From Acidobacteriota bacterium (GTDB lineage: Bacteria; Acidobacteriota; Vicinamibacteria; Vicinamibacterales; CAVVIG01), in NCBI GenBank assembly GCA_018268955.1, contig JAFDVO010000003.1, positions 212 to 64,211 of the forward strand: 64,000 nt of DNA, read 5' to 3'. Under the pieces are notes generated by a model. It saw nothing but the letters and a program-made list of their open reading frames with translations, was not told the DNA's origin and made no database searches. The translations under genes were made by a program, and so were the position numbers. This document shows positions 43,036 through 54,454 of this stretch, piece after piece. The first letter of the stretch is position 1, and every line of letters starts with the position of its first letter.

Positions 43036-46000
43036 ATGAGTCGTAAGACACCGCGATACTTCCTTGTCATCGCGCTCCTCTGCGCCGTCGGCATCATGAT
43101 GCCCGCGACGACGTTGTGGGCGCAGGTGACGACCGCTGGCATCACCGGAGAGGTGAAGGACAGCCAGGGGGCCGTCGTCCCTGGCGTGACCGTCACCGCC
43201 GTTCACGAGCCCTCGGAGACGACCTACACGGCCGTGACGCAGTCAGATGGTCGGTACTTGATCCCCGGCATGCGCGTCGGTGGACCGTACCGGGTCACCG
43301 CCGAACTGCAGGGATTCCGAACGGAGACGCAGAGCAACATCCAGTTGAGTCTCGGTGTGACGCAGGACATCAACTTCGCCTTGGCGCTGGCCAGTGTCCA
43401 GGAAACGGTCGAGGTCGTCGGCGTCAGCAATCCGGTTTTCAGCTCCACGCGAACCGGCGCCGCCACGGCCGTGACGCGCGATGAACTCGCAACGCTGCCG
43501 ACCGTCTCTGGTCGCATCAACGACATCACGCGCCTGACACCCCAGTACAGCGGCAACGGCACGTTCTCCGGGCAGGACAACCGGATGAACAACATCACGA
43601 TTGACGGTTCGTACTTCAACAACTCCTTCGGCCTCGGCGGCCAGCCGGGCGACCGCACCGGCGTCGCGCCGGTGTCCCTCGAAGCCGTCGAGCAGGTTCA
43701 GGTGAACGTGGCGCCCTACGACGTGCGTCAGGGCAACTTCGTCGGCGCCGGCGTGAACATGGTCACGCGCAGTGGCACGAACCAGCTTGTCGGCTCCTTC
43801 TACAGCCGGTACCGCAACCAGTCGTTTGTCGGCACCGAGGCGGCTGGTCAGCCCTACAACCCAGGTACGTTCACCACGAAGAACAACGGCGGCTACCTCG
43901 GTGGCCCAATCATCAAGAACAAGCTGTTCGCGTTCGGCAACTTCGAGAAGCAGCTGGAGGTGAAGCCGCTCTCGTCATTCATCGCAAACGCCGGTGGACA
44001 GGCCGTGGCGGGTAATACGACGCGCGTGCTTGCCTCTGATCTCGATACCCTCGCCGCCCTCCTGAAGAGCAAGTTCAACTACGATCCGGGCCCGTATACG
44101 CCGGTCGACAAGAAGACGCCTGGCAAGCCGTTCATCGTCAAGCTGGACTACAACCTGAACAAAACAACGCGAACAAGATCAACTTCAGGTACAACCAGCT
44201 CTCGTCCAGCACCGACGTGCTGCTCTCCGGTTCCTCGTCTGCCGGTAACGGGCGTGGCACCAACAGCACGAACTGGCTTGGCTTCCAGGGCTCGAACTAC
44301 CAGATCCTCGAGAACATCAAGTCAGGCATCGGCGAGTGGAGTTCGGTCATCGGCAGCTCGATGTCGAACAACCTCGTGATTGGCTACACGAAGAACGACG
44401 AGAGCCGTGGCACTGTCGCGAACTTCCCGTTCGTCGACATCCTCGACGGCTCCGGCAGCACGTACACGTCGTTCGGGCCCGACCCGTTCACGCGCAACAA
44501 CGAGCTGCGCTACCAGACGTTCCAGGCCCAGGACAACTTCACGAAGTTCCTGAAGAACCACACGCTGACGTTGGGCGTGAGCCTCGAGAAGTACCACTCG
44601 GACAACGTGTTCTACCAGCTCGCCAACGGCGTCTACACGTACAACTCCCTCGCGGACTTCTACGCGGCGGTCAATGGTCAGCCCGTGACGCTTCGGCGTT
44701 ACCAGCTCGCCTACGTGAACCTGCCTGGCCTCGACAAGCCACTCCAGCAGCTCGATGTCTGGTACACCGGGTTCTATGGCCAGGATCAGTGGCGCCTTCG
44801 CAAGAACCTGACCCTCACCGCGGGTCTCCGTATCGACACGCCCAACTTCAAGGACACCGCGTCGCAGTTCGACAACCCGAACGCGGACAAGCTCACCTTC
44901 CGGGACGAGAACGGCCAGCTCGTTCAGTACAACAGCGGCAAGCTCCCCGACTCGAAGCCGCTCTGGTCGCCGCGACTCGGCTTCAACTGGGACCTCAAGG
45001 GCGATCAGTCGACGCAGCTCCGCGGCGGCACGGGCATCTTCACGGGCAAGCCGGCGTACGTCTGGATTTCGAACCAGCTGGGGAACACCGGCACGCTGCT
45101 CGGGCGCATCGACGAGTCGAACACCACGGCGCGGCCGTTCAACGCCGATCCTGACGCCTACAGGCCGTCGGTCTCAGGCAAGCCCGCCGGCAGCTACGAG
45201 CTGGACGTGACCGATCCGAACTTCAAGTTCCCGCAGACGTGGCGCAGCAACGTGGCCGTCGACCGCAAGCTGCCGTGGGGCATGATCGGCACCGCGGAGT
45301 ACCTGTTCAACCGCGACATCAACGGCATCTACTACATCAACGCGAACCTCCCCGCCGCGCAGGCGACCTTCAGCGGGGTGGACAACCGTCCGCGCTGGAC
45401 CGGTGCGAGCTGCTCGGGCTCGGGCAACGTTGGTGGATGTGCCACCCGCATCAACGCGGAGCCGGGCAACATCGTCACCGCCGCGTATGTGATCAAGAAC
45501 CAGGACGTCGGCCGCTCCTGGGTCGCGTCTGGCAGCCTCTCGAAGTCACTCGCGAGCGGCCTTTCGCTCAAGGGCGCCTACAGCTACGGGCGTTCGCGGA
45601 ACACTGTTGACGCGGGGAGCACCGCCTCCGGCACTTGGACGACCATCGCGAACGTCTACGGTCCCAACAATCCGGGTCTGGGTTACTCCCAGAACTCCCC
45701 AGGCCACCGTGTGTTCATGAACGCGTCGTACACGAAGCAGTACTTCGGCTTCGGCGCCACGACGGTCTCGGCCTACTGGGAAGCGCGCACCAACTCCTCG
45801 AACTTCGCCACGAACGCGAGCTACGTGTTCGGCGGGGACATGAACGGGGACAGCGCGTCGAACAACGACCTGATCTACATCCCCAAGGACACCAGCGAGA
45901 TGAACTTCGTGGGGTTCACGGCCTCGAATGGGACGGTCTTCACCGCGGAACAGCAGGCAGCGGCGTTCGAGGCGTACATCAAACAGGACCCGTATCTGAG

Positions 46001-46379
46001 CAAGCACCGGGGCGAGTACGCGGCGCGGAACGGCCTGTTCCTCCCACTGGTGAAGCGCATGGACCTGAGCATCACGCAGGAGGTGTTCCACGGGCGGACC
46101 GGACGCCGGCACTCGGGCCAGTTCCGCCTGGACATCACCAACTTCGGCAACCTGCTGAACCACAGCTGGGGCGTGGGCAAGCGGCCCGCGATCGCCTCGG
46201 CCTCGTCATCGCTGAACCTGATTCCGATCCTGACCAATGCTGCGGTCGACGCGAACGGGAAGGTGAGCTACCGCATGGCGCTCGTGAGTAACCAGCTGCC
46301 GACCACGACCTGGCAGACCACGACGTTCTCGAGCGACGTGTACACGATGATGATCAGCTTCCGGTACAACTTCAACTGA
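43036..46379 (+). pseudogene. Oar-like TonB-dependent receptor, frameshifted
   Basis: The gene would encode 1114 residues but is broken by a 1-nt deletion at the AAAA run 44161–44164. The first part (from ATG 43036, GGAG 5 nt upstream) has a signal peptide (about 1–29, ending TTLWAQ), a carboxypeptidase-regulatory-like domain (about 33–115, GITGEVKDSQGAVVPGVTV) and a TonB plug with NNITIDGSYFNNSFG. The second frame resumes with NKINFRYNQLSS and runs to the barrel end, MISFRYNFN. Adding one A restores LNKNNANKINF. This is the Oar-like outer-membrane family typical of Acidobacteriota. A sequencing error is possible. Confidence 0.85.
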
Positions 46380-46407
46380 CATCGGAAGCCTGACGACTGA
46401 CGCGCCA

Positions 46408-46446
46408 GGGCCGGGGCGATCATCACGATCGCCCCGGCCTTTTTCT
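46408..46446 (+). terminator. Intrinsic terminator after the TonB-dependent receptor
   Basis: GGCCGGGGCGATC / GATCGCCCCGGCC stem with an ATCAC loop, followed by TTTTTCTTT. It lies about 28 nt after the receptor stop. The next 235 nt hold no gene. Confidence 0.92.
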
Positions 46447-46615
46447 TTGATCAGCGTCACCGGGATTCGCGTCAACTCGCCACTGCCGCCGGGGCCGCCA
46501 GCACATGCCACCCGGGTAGCACGTCTCGAGCGTCTGGCGCAGGTGAGCGGCAGCAGCAATCAGCGGCGACGCGGTCGCAGCCCAATGTGGTCGTCGGTGA
46601 CGAGCGAGGGGATAC

Positions 46616-46637
46616 GGCGGCCCAGGAGTGGGCCGCC
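46616..46637. repeat. Perfect GC hairpin without U tract
   Basis: GGCGGCCCA-GGAG-TGGGCCGCC, a 9-bp stem with a GGAG tetraloop, in the gap between two terminators. No T tract follows on either strand, so its function is unclear. Confidence 0.6.
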
Positions 46638-46681
46638 GCCTCGCTGTTCTGCGGGAGCGACGACCGGCTGGACGAAAACAC

Positions 46682-46717
46682 AAAGGGCCGTCAGACCCTG
46701 AGGTCCGACGGCCCTTT
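46682..46717 (-). terminator. Intrinsic terminator of the TPR lipoprotein gene
   Basis: On the minus strand AAAGGGCCGTC and GACGGCCCTTT form a long stem with one internal mismatch, followed by TTTGTGTTTT. It lies 24 nt after the stop of the minus-strand TPR lipoprotein gene at 46742. Confidence 0.85.
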
Positions 46718-46741
46718 GACGTCCCGGAAGCGGAGAGGCGG

Positions 46742-47701
46742 TTAGTTGCCGCCCGCAGCCTTCTTGCGGAGTTCGTTTGCCTTGTCGCTCAGCGCGGTCG
46801 CTTCCTTGAGGAGCGCCTGCTGCTTGGACGGGTCCTTCTCGACGTTCGCCTGCAGACGGAGGAGCAGGCCGCGGAAGGTGATCGCCTCAACGTAGTCGGA
46901 CTTGAGCGAAATCGCCTTGTCGACCGCTTCGAGCCCCTTGGTGATGTATTCCTTCTTCTGGGCCTCGGTCAGCCCGGCATCGCCGCGGGTTTCATCCCAG
47001 TAGTAGCCGGCGATGGTCTGGAACGCCTCCGGGTTGTTCGGCTCGATCTCGGCGCGCTGGTTCAGCGACTCGATCGTCTTGTCGAAGCGCCCCTGGCGGT
47101 TGTAAAACCCGGCCAGCTGCATGTAGACCGACGCATCCTTGGGCTTGGCTTCCTTGCCCATCAGGAGCACCTTCTCTGCGTCGTCGTAGAGACCGGCGTC
47201 CTCGTAGATCTTCGCGAGCACCGCGTAGTTCGAGGGTTCCTGGGGCTCCATCTGGATCATCTTGATGAGCACCGGCTCCGCCTTGGCGGGGTCGTTCAGC
47301 TTGTCGGCACCGTAAGCGGCGACGAGGTACTCGAGCGAGAGCTTCGCGAGCTTCCGCTCGTCCTCGAGCTGCGAGTTGCCGAGCTTCTCCGCGCAGAGCG
47401 TGTAGTTGTCGACCGCCTTCTGGAGCAACGCATCGTTCTCCGGCTCGCCCTTCTTGCTTGGCCGGAACATGTTGTCGTAGCTGTTCCCCAGGAAGAAATA
47501 CGCCACGGCAAGGTTAGGATCTTCCTTGATCGTCTCTTCGTAGAGTCCGGCGGCCTTCTTGTAGTCCTGGGCCTGGTACGCGGCGTTGGCGGCCTTGAAA
47601 CTTCTCTTCGCCTGCACCTGACCGACCTGCGAGCAGCCTACCGACATCGATAGGGCCAGCACCGCCGCCGAAGCGACCGATGCACCCGAAAACGCCTTCA
47701 T
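46742..47701 (-). CDS. TPR-repeat lipoprotein
   Basis: 319 residues. A lipoprotein signal peptide ends in LSMSVGC (lipid cysteine about residue 23). At least six TPR-like units follow, for example AANAAYQAQDYKKAAGLYEE, AVAYFFLGNSYDNM, PSNYAVLAKIYEDAGLYDDA and ASVYMQLAGFYNRQGRFDKT. It is probably an outer-membrane or periplasmic scaffold with no enzyme motif. The ATG at 47701 follows GGGGG by 4 nt; an in-frame start at 47731 would precede the signal peptide. It is divergent from relA and shares an overlapping promoter core with it. Confidence 0.85.
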   Translation of the reverse strand: MKAFSGASVASAAVLALSMSVGCSQVGQVQAKRSFKAANAAYQAQDYKKAAGLYEETIKEDPNLAVAYFFLGNSYDNMFRPSKKGEPENDALLQKAVDNYTLCAEKLGNSQLEDERKLAKLSLEYLVAAYGADKLNDPAKAEPVLIKMIQMEPQEPSNYAVLAKIYEDAGLYDDAEKVLLMGKEAKPKDASVYMQLAGFYNRQGRFDKTIESLNQRAEIEPNNPEAFQTIAGYYWDETRGDAGLTEAQKKEYITKGLEAVDKAISLKSDYVEAITFRGLLLRLQANVEKDPSKQQALLKEATALSDKANELRKKAAGGN

Positions 47702-47765
47702 TGAGCCCCCTTTTATGGCCGAAACCAACACACCTGACCGAATAGTCCCGCTCGGGCGAGGAGAA

Positions 47766-47795
47766 TTGCCGTGGCCGAAACCGGGTCAGTATAGT
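47766..47795 (+). promoter_or_regulatory. Promoter for the RelA/SpoT gene
   Basis: TTGCCG (47766–47771), an 18-nt spacer and TATAGT (47790–47795), reading toward the relA/spoT ATG at 47842. Its -10 overlaps the -10 of the opposite promoter. Confidence 0.65.
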
Positions 47796-47817
47796 GAAGC
47801 AAATTTTCCTAAGTCAA
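47788..47817 (-). promoter_or_regulatory. Promoter for the TPR lipoprotein gene
   Basis: On the minus strand TTGACT (47817–47812), an 18-nt spacer and TATACT (47793–47788). It reads toward the lipoprotein ATG at 47701. The two promoters share the central TATA. Confidence 0.65.
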
Positions 47818-47841
47818 TATGATGCTTAGACACCGGAATTC

Positions 47842-50022
47842 ATGATTCGCTTCGAGGATCTCGTAGAAAAAGTCAAAGCGTACAGCCCCGACGCCGACGT
47901 CGAGCTGCTGAGACGGGCGTACGTCTTCTCGGCTTTCGAACATCGGGGCCAGGTGCGGCACTCGGGTGAGCCGTACCTGATCCATCCGCTCGCGGTCGCC
48001 GACTTTCTCGCCGACATGAAATTAGACGTCGTGGCGGTCTCCGCTGGCCTGCTCCACGACGTGGTCGAGGACACCCTCACGACGATCGAGCGTATCCGGG
48101 AGCTCTTCGGGCCCGAGGTCGCCCATGTCGTGGAAGGGGTCACGAAGATCAGCGCGGTCCGCTTCTCCTCGACAGAAGAGCGGCAGGCGGAAACCTTCCG
48201 CAAGATGCTCCTGGCCATGGTGGACGACATCCGCGTCATCCTGGTCAAGCTCTCCGACCGGCTGCACAACATGCGGACGCTCAACCACCTGGCAGAGGAG
48301 AAGCGGATCGCGATCGCCCAGGAAACCCGCGACATCTACGCGCCGATCGCGAACCGGCTCGGGATGAGCAAGCTCAAGAACGAGCTGGAAGAGCTCTCGT
48401 TCCGCTACCTGGAGCCGCAGCTCTACGAATCGCTGCGCGCCAGGGTCGATGCGCGCCGCCGCGCGACCGAAGGGCTCATCGAGCAACTGCGGGCCACCAT
48501 CGAGGCCAAGCTGCAGGAGGCCTCGGTGCCGGTCATCCAGATCGACGGCCGCATCAAGCGCCTGTGGAGCATTGCGCAGAAGCTGAAGAAGCAGCGCATC
48601 GAACTCGATCAGGTCTACGACTTCATCGCGCTCCGGATCATCACCGCCAGCGTGAAGGACTGCTACGCGGCGCTCGGCATCATCCACCAGACCTGGTCCC
48701 CTGTCCCCGGGCGGATCAAGGACTTCATCGCGATGCCCAGGCCGAACGGGTATCAGTCACTGCATACGTCGGTCATCAGCGACGTCGGCATGCCTTTCGA
48801 GGTGCAGATCCGGACGCTCGAGATGCATCGCATGGCCGAGGAGGGTGTCGCCGCTCACTGGAAATACAAGGAGGGGCGCGTCGGAGACCAGAACGACGAG
48901 CGCTACTTCCAGTGGATGCGACAGCTCCTGGAATTCCAGCAGGAGGTGCGGGACCCGCGCGAATTCATCCAGAACCTGAAGGTGGAGCTCTACCCGGAGG
49001 AGGTGTACGCCTTCACGCCCAAAGGGCAGGTCAAGGCATTCCCGCGGGGCGCCACGCCCATCGACTTCGCGTACTCCATCCACACCGACGTCGGCCACCA
49101 GTGCGTCGGTGCGCGGGTGAACGGCAAGATGGTCCCGCTGCGCGCCCACCTGCGGAACGGCGACATCGTCGAGATCATCACGCAGTCCGGGCACAGGCCC
49201 TCACGCGACTGGCTCAACTTCGTCGCCACGTCGCACGCCCGCTACAAGATCAAGCACATGATTCGGCTCGAGGAGCGCGCTCGCGCGATTGATCTCGGCC
49301 GCAAGGTATTCGACAAGGAACTGCGCCGGTTCGACGTGTCGCAGAAGGGGCTGCTCGAGGGGGACCTGTTCAACAAGGCGCTGTCCGATGCCGGCGTGAA
49401 GACGCTCGACGACCTGATGGCCCTGATCGGTTACGGCACGCTGTCCGCGAAGCAGCTACTCGGGAAGCTTGTGCCCGCCGAACGCCTGCGCGAGCGTCCG
49501 CCCGACGGCGCCATGACCGCGGCTGTGAAGCGAGCATTCGGCGGCGGCGAGGAGAAGATCAAGGTTCGAGGCTCCGACGATGTGCTGGTGTTCAGGGCGA
49601 AGTGCTGCAACCCAATCCGCGGCGAGAAGATCGTCGGCTACATCACGCGTGGCAAGGGGGTGTCGGTGCACTCGGCAACCTGCCCGAACGTCATGAACCT
49701 TCTGTACGACCCCGAGCGGCGCATTGACGTCGAGTGGGAGAAGGCGCCTGGCGGCGAGGCGGTCGCCAGCTACACCGTGAAGCTCTCGATGGAAGTGGAG
49801 GACCGGAAGGGCGTGCTCGCAGCCGTGTCGGCCAAGATCGCGGACATCAACACCAACATCCGCAACATGGAGGCGCGCACCGGGGGAGACGAGCAATTGG
49901 CCAGGATCGACGTGACCGTGGAAATCAGCGACGTGCAGCACCTCGAGAAGGTCATTCGGGCGCTGAAGTCAGTGAATGGCGTTGTCGATGTGGAGCGGGC
50001 TGGTCGCGTGCAGGGCGGATGA
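47842..50022 (+). CDS. relA: Bifunctional (p)ppGpp synthetase/hydrolase (RelA/SpoT)
   Basis: A 726-residue RSH enzyme of the stringent response. The HD hydrolase domain (about 25–175) contains YLIHPLAVADFLADMKLD and AGLLHDVVEDT with its HD pair. The synthetase domain (about 235–345) has YDFIALRIIT, PGRIKDFIAMPRPNGYQSLH and the RIKD motif typical of bifunctional enzymes. A TGS domain (about 385–445, VYAFTPKGQVKAFPRGAT) and a C-terminal ACT domain (about 650–722) regulate it. As the only RSH gene seen here, it could both make and degrade (p)ppGpp. Confidence 0.96.
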   Translation: MIRFEDLVEKVKAYSPDADVELLRRAYVFSAFEHRGQVRHSGEPYLIHPLAVADFLADMKLDVVAVSAGLLHDVVEDTLTTIERIRELFGPEVAHVVEGVTKISAVRFSSTEERQAETFRKMLLAMVDDIRVILVKLSDRLHNMRTLNHLAEEKRIAIAQETRDIYAPIANRLGMSKLKNELEELSFRYLEPQLYESLRARVDARRRATEGLIEQLRATIEAKLQEASVPVIQIDGRIKRLWSIAQKLKKQRIELDQVYDFIALRIITASVKDCYAALGIIHQTWSPVPGRIKDFIAMPRPNGYQSLHTSVISDVGMPFEVQIRTLEMHRMAEEGVAAHWKYKEGRVGDQNDERYFQWMRQLLEFQQEVRDPREFIQNLKVELYPEEVYAFTPKGQVKAFPRGATPIDFAYSIHTDVGHQCVGARVNGKMVPLRAHLRNGDIVEIITQSGHRPSRDWLNFVATSHARYKIKHMIRLEERARAIDLGRKVFDKELRRFDVSQKGLLEGDLFNKALSDAGVKTLDDLMALIGYGTLSAKQLLGKLVPAERLRERPPDGAMTAAVKRAFGGGEEKIKVRGSDDVLVFRAKCCNPIRGEKIVGYITRGKGVSVHSATCPNVMNLLYDPERRIDVEWEKAPGGEAVASYTVKLSMEVEDRKGVLAAVSAKIADINTNIRNMEARTGGDEQLARIDVTVEISDVQHLEKVIRALKSVNGVVDVERAGRVQGG

Positions 50023-50071
50023 ACGGCCGACCGTCGCGCATGGCCGCACAGGGTCACGTGCGGCCACGACT

Positions 50072-50458
50072 TCACGCGTCGTATGAGGCGATGACGTCGA
50101 TCTCGATTCGGGCGTCGCGGGGCAGGCGCGCGGCCTGGACCGTCGATCGCGCCGGGTACGGCTCCGCGAAGAACGTGCGATAGACCTCGTTCATGGCGCC
50201 GAAGTCATTCATGTCGGCGAGGAACACCGTGGTCCGCACCACATGCGCGTAGTTGAGGCCGGCGGCATCGAGCAGGGCTCCGATGTTCTGGAGGACGCGC
50301 CGGGTCATGGCGCCGATATCGCCGTCGACGATCGCGCCCGTGTCAGGGTCGATGGGGACCTGCCCCGACACGAACAGGAGCTGGCCGGCGCGAAGGGCCG
50401 CCGAGTAGGGGCCGATGGCCTTCGGCGCATTCGGGCTCGCGACGGCCTGCTTCGGCAT
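50072..50458 (-). CDS. ridA: RidA family reactive-intermediate deaminase
   Basis: A 128-residue RidA/YjgF protein that hydrolyses reactive enamine/imine intermediates from PLP enzymes. Signature blocks are SPNAPKAIGPYSAALRAGQLLFVSGQ, QNIGALLDAAGL and the C-terminal ARLPRDARIEIDVIASYD with the substrate-binding arginine. The ATG at 50458 fits the family N terminus; the open frame upstream runs through rpmB. It is 5 nt after rpmB, so the two are probably co-transcribed. Confidence 0.95.
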   Translation of the reverse strand: MPKQAVASPNAPKAIGPYSAALRAGQLLFVSGQVPIDPDTGAIVDGDIGAMTRRVLQNIGALLDAAGLNYAHVVRTTVFLADMNDFGAMNEVYRTFFAEPYPARSTVQAARLPRDARIEIDVIASYDA

Positions 50459-50463
50459 GTCTC

Positions 50464-50655
50464 TCAGGCCGCCTTCACGACCTTGTTCGAGCGGATGCAC
50501 CGGGTGCATGCACGGACGCGGCGCACGCCACCGTTGACCACCGCACGCACCGTCTGCAAGTTCGGCTCGAAGCGACGCGCGCTCACGTTGTGGGCGTGGC
50601 TCACCTGCCGGCCAACCGCCGGCGTCTTCCCGCAAATCTCACACTGCTTCGCCAT
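50464..50655 (-). CDS. rpmB: 50S ribosomal protein L28
   Basis: A 63-residue L28. The N terminus MAKQCEICGKTP and the central RRFEPNLQTVRAVVNGG are diagnostic. Two CxxC pairs, CEIC and CTRC (about residues 5–8 and 51–54), mark the zinc-binding C+ type. The ATG at 50655 is preceded by GGGAA. A -35/-10 pair lies upstream at 50687–50715. It precedes ridA by 5 nt. Confidence 0.96.
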   Translation of the reverse strand: MAKQCEICGKTPAVGRQVSHAHNVSARRFEPNLQTVRAVVNGGVRRVRACTRCIRSNKVVKAA

Positions 50656-50686
50656 GTTCTGAGTTCCCTTCCGCGGCAAAACCACA

Positions 50687-50715
50687 AGTATAGTCGCCGG
50701 CCCGGTCTTCCACAA
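50687..50715 (-). promoter_or_regulatory. Promoter for rpmB–ridA
   Basis: On the minus strand TTGTGG (50715–50710), a 17-nt spacer and TATACT (50692–50687). The start point would be near 50680, about 25 nt before the rpmB ATG. Confidence 0.6.
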
Positions 50716-51126
50716 GACAGGACGCGGAAAGGAGCGATAGCCGAGTGACCCGTCGCAAGCCATGGCGGGGGTCCGAGCGTCTGAACGCTGCGACGGCGCC
50801 GCCGACGACCGCAGCCGGACCGCCGCCGGCTGGTGACGACCTCCCGTCTTCGGGTGCGAACATCCCGGCGCTTCTGAGGACGAGAGCCGTCACCTCGAGC
50901 GGACAAATTGTTTTTGCGTAACGGCAGAACTCCGCAAGGGGATGGCGCGTCTAATCGGGCAACTGAATTTGAACGGCCGGCAAAGCCGAGCGACTGTTAT
51001 GGCGCTAAATCATTTGGAATCAAACATCTTGCGCTGTCGCTCGGAGGCCGCTCCGGAAGAGGTCGGTTGGTGCGCTCAGGCGGAATCGCCTGCGCCGGTC
51101 GACCGGGAGCGTAGCGAAGTTGGTCG
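50716..51126. other. Intergenic region, no gene seen
   Basis: About 410 nt between the rpmB and dksA promoters. Short open frames exist on the plus strand, but they have no family motifs and no Shine–Dalgarno. The part from about 50905 to 51035 is clearly less GC-rich than its surroundings. TTGCG and CGCAA arms (about 50913–50940) are the only repeat I see. A small RNA or a decayed gene is possible. Confidence 0.5.
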
Positions 51127-51156
51127 TTGCCTGCGCCCGACAGATCAGTTTATACT
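51127..51156 (+). promoter_or_regulatory. Promoter for the DksA/TraR gene
   Basis: TTGCCT (51127–51132), an 18-nt spacer and TATACT (51151–51156). The transcript would start near 51163, about 70 nt before the ATG at 51236. Confidence 0.6.
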
Positions 51157-51235
51157 CGGCACTTCATTTGCATGATTCGCGGCAATCTTATTCGGGCGGT
51201 GCTCCAGTAAGCGCGGGAGCAGAGGAGCGGCAATT

Positions 51236-51691
51236 ATGAAGAAGACAACGAATGTGGCGACTGAGGCGACGCCGAAGTCCCGTTACACGGAATTGAAGCG
51301 GATGCTCGAGGAGCGCCGTCGCGAGATCCAGGCCGAGGTCCAGGGCAAGATGCGGGACGTTCGGTCCGAGGGCACCTGGGGCAGCAAGACCAACGAGGTG
51401 TTCGACGCGGTCGAGAGCTCCGAGGCGGACATCCAGGACGACATCGAGTTCGCGCTCATTCAGATGAAGTCTGAGACGCTGAACAAGATCAACGACGCGT
51501 TGATCCGGCTCGAGCAGGGTGACTACGGCAACTGCTTCGAGTGTGGTGAGGAGATTGCGGAGAAGCGTCTCCGTGCGCTGCCGTTCGCGGTCCGCTGCAA
51601 GGACTGCGAAGAGGCGCGTGAGGTGGCCGAGCAGCGTGAGCGCCAGATGGCGGCTCGCCGCGGCACCTCGTCCCTCTTCTTCGACATGTAA
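51236..51691 (+). CDS. DksA/TraR-family zinc-finger protein
   Basis: A 151-residue protein with an N-terminal coiled coil (about 15–95, TELKRMLEERRREIQAEVQG) and a C4 zinc finger CFECGEEI...CKDC (about 99–122). The family binds the RNA polymerase secondary channel and, with (p)ppGpp, tunes transcription. No DxxDxA motif typical of the DksA coiled-coil tip is visible (the region reads EVFDAVESSEADIQ), so the activity may differ. GAGGAG lies 8 nt before the ATG. RelA/SpoT is encoded 1.2 kb upstream. Confidence 0.9.
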   Translation: MKKTTNVATEATPKSRYTELKRMLEERRREIQAEVQGKMRDVRSEGTWGSKTNEVFDAVESSEADIQDDIEFALIQMKSETLNKINDALIRLEQGDYGNCFECGEEIAEKRLRALPFAVRCKDCEEAREVAEQRERQMAARRGTSSLFFDM

Positions 51692-51706
51692 GCTCTGGCG
51701 ACCCTG

Positions 51707-51731
51707 GGGGCTCCGCCGGTGGCGGAGCCCC
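51707..51731 (+). terminator. Hairpin after the DksA/TraR gene
   Basis: GGGGCTCCGCC-GGT-GGCGGAGCCCC, a perfect 11-bp stem, 15 nt after the stop. The following ATCCTCC has no U tract, so termination efficiency is uncertain; it may protect the 3' end. Confidence 0.6.
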
Positions 51732-51855
51732 ATCCTCCATCGGCCCCCACCCCCGCTCGCCTCCGACCGACATACAATCGCCCGGGTACCTGCGTCCCGG
51801 TTTCCCGTGGCAGACGCGCGTTCGTCGAACGCAGCCCCGCCACAAGGAGTTCGGC

Positions 51856-54306
<2,451 letters not shown>

Positions 54307-54346
54307 GCGGACGGACTGTTCGCGACCGACGCCCCTGGCGGAGCAT

Positions 54347-54386
54347 ACGGATCTCACGGAGAGTTCCTCGGAACGCGTGAGTCCGT
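54347..54386. repeat. Long stem-loop after lon
   Basis: ACGGA-T-CTCACG pairs with CGTGAG-TCCGT (11 bp with one bulge), and the loop contains a second perfect stem GTTCC-TC-GGAAC. It lies 40 nt after the lon stop and 68 nt from the convergent NUDIX stop. There is no U tract on either side. It may be a terminator, a 3'-end stabiliser or a small structured RNA. Confidence 0.6.
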
Positions 54387-54454
54387 GTTCTCCGCTGGGA
54401 ACCTTCTCCAGGCTTCTTGGCGGTTCCACCCGTCCTGACCCTCCCGGCCGACCC

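Noticed and set aside
44155-44220. Programmed ribosomal frameshift in the TonB-dependent receptor
   Set aside because: No slippery heptamer with a downstream pseudoknot is evident, and a single added A restores a family-like sequence; deletion or sequencing error is simpler.
46423-46683. 86-codon minus-strand frame between two terminators
   Set aside because: Arg/Pro-rich, runs through hairpins and lacks a ribosome-binding site.
50908-51175. Short plus-strand frames (68 and 77 codons) in the rpmB–dksA gap
   Set aside because: No Shine–Dalgarno, no motifs, mutually overlapping and one crosses the dksA promoter.
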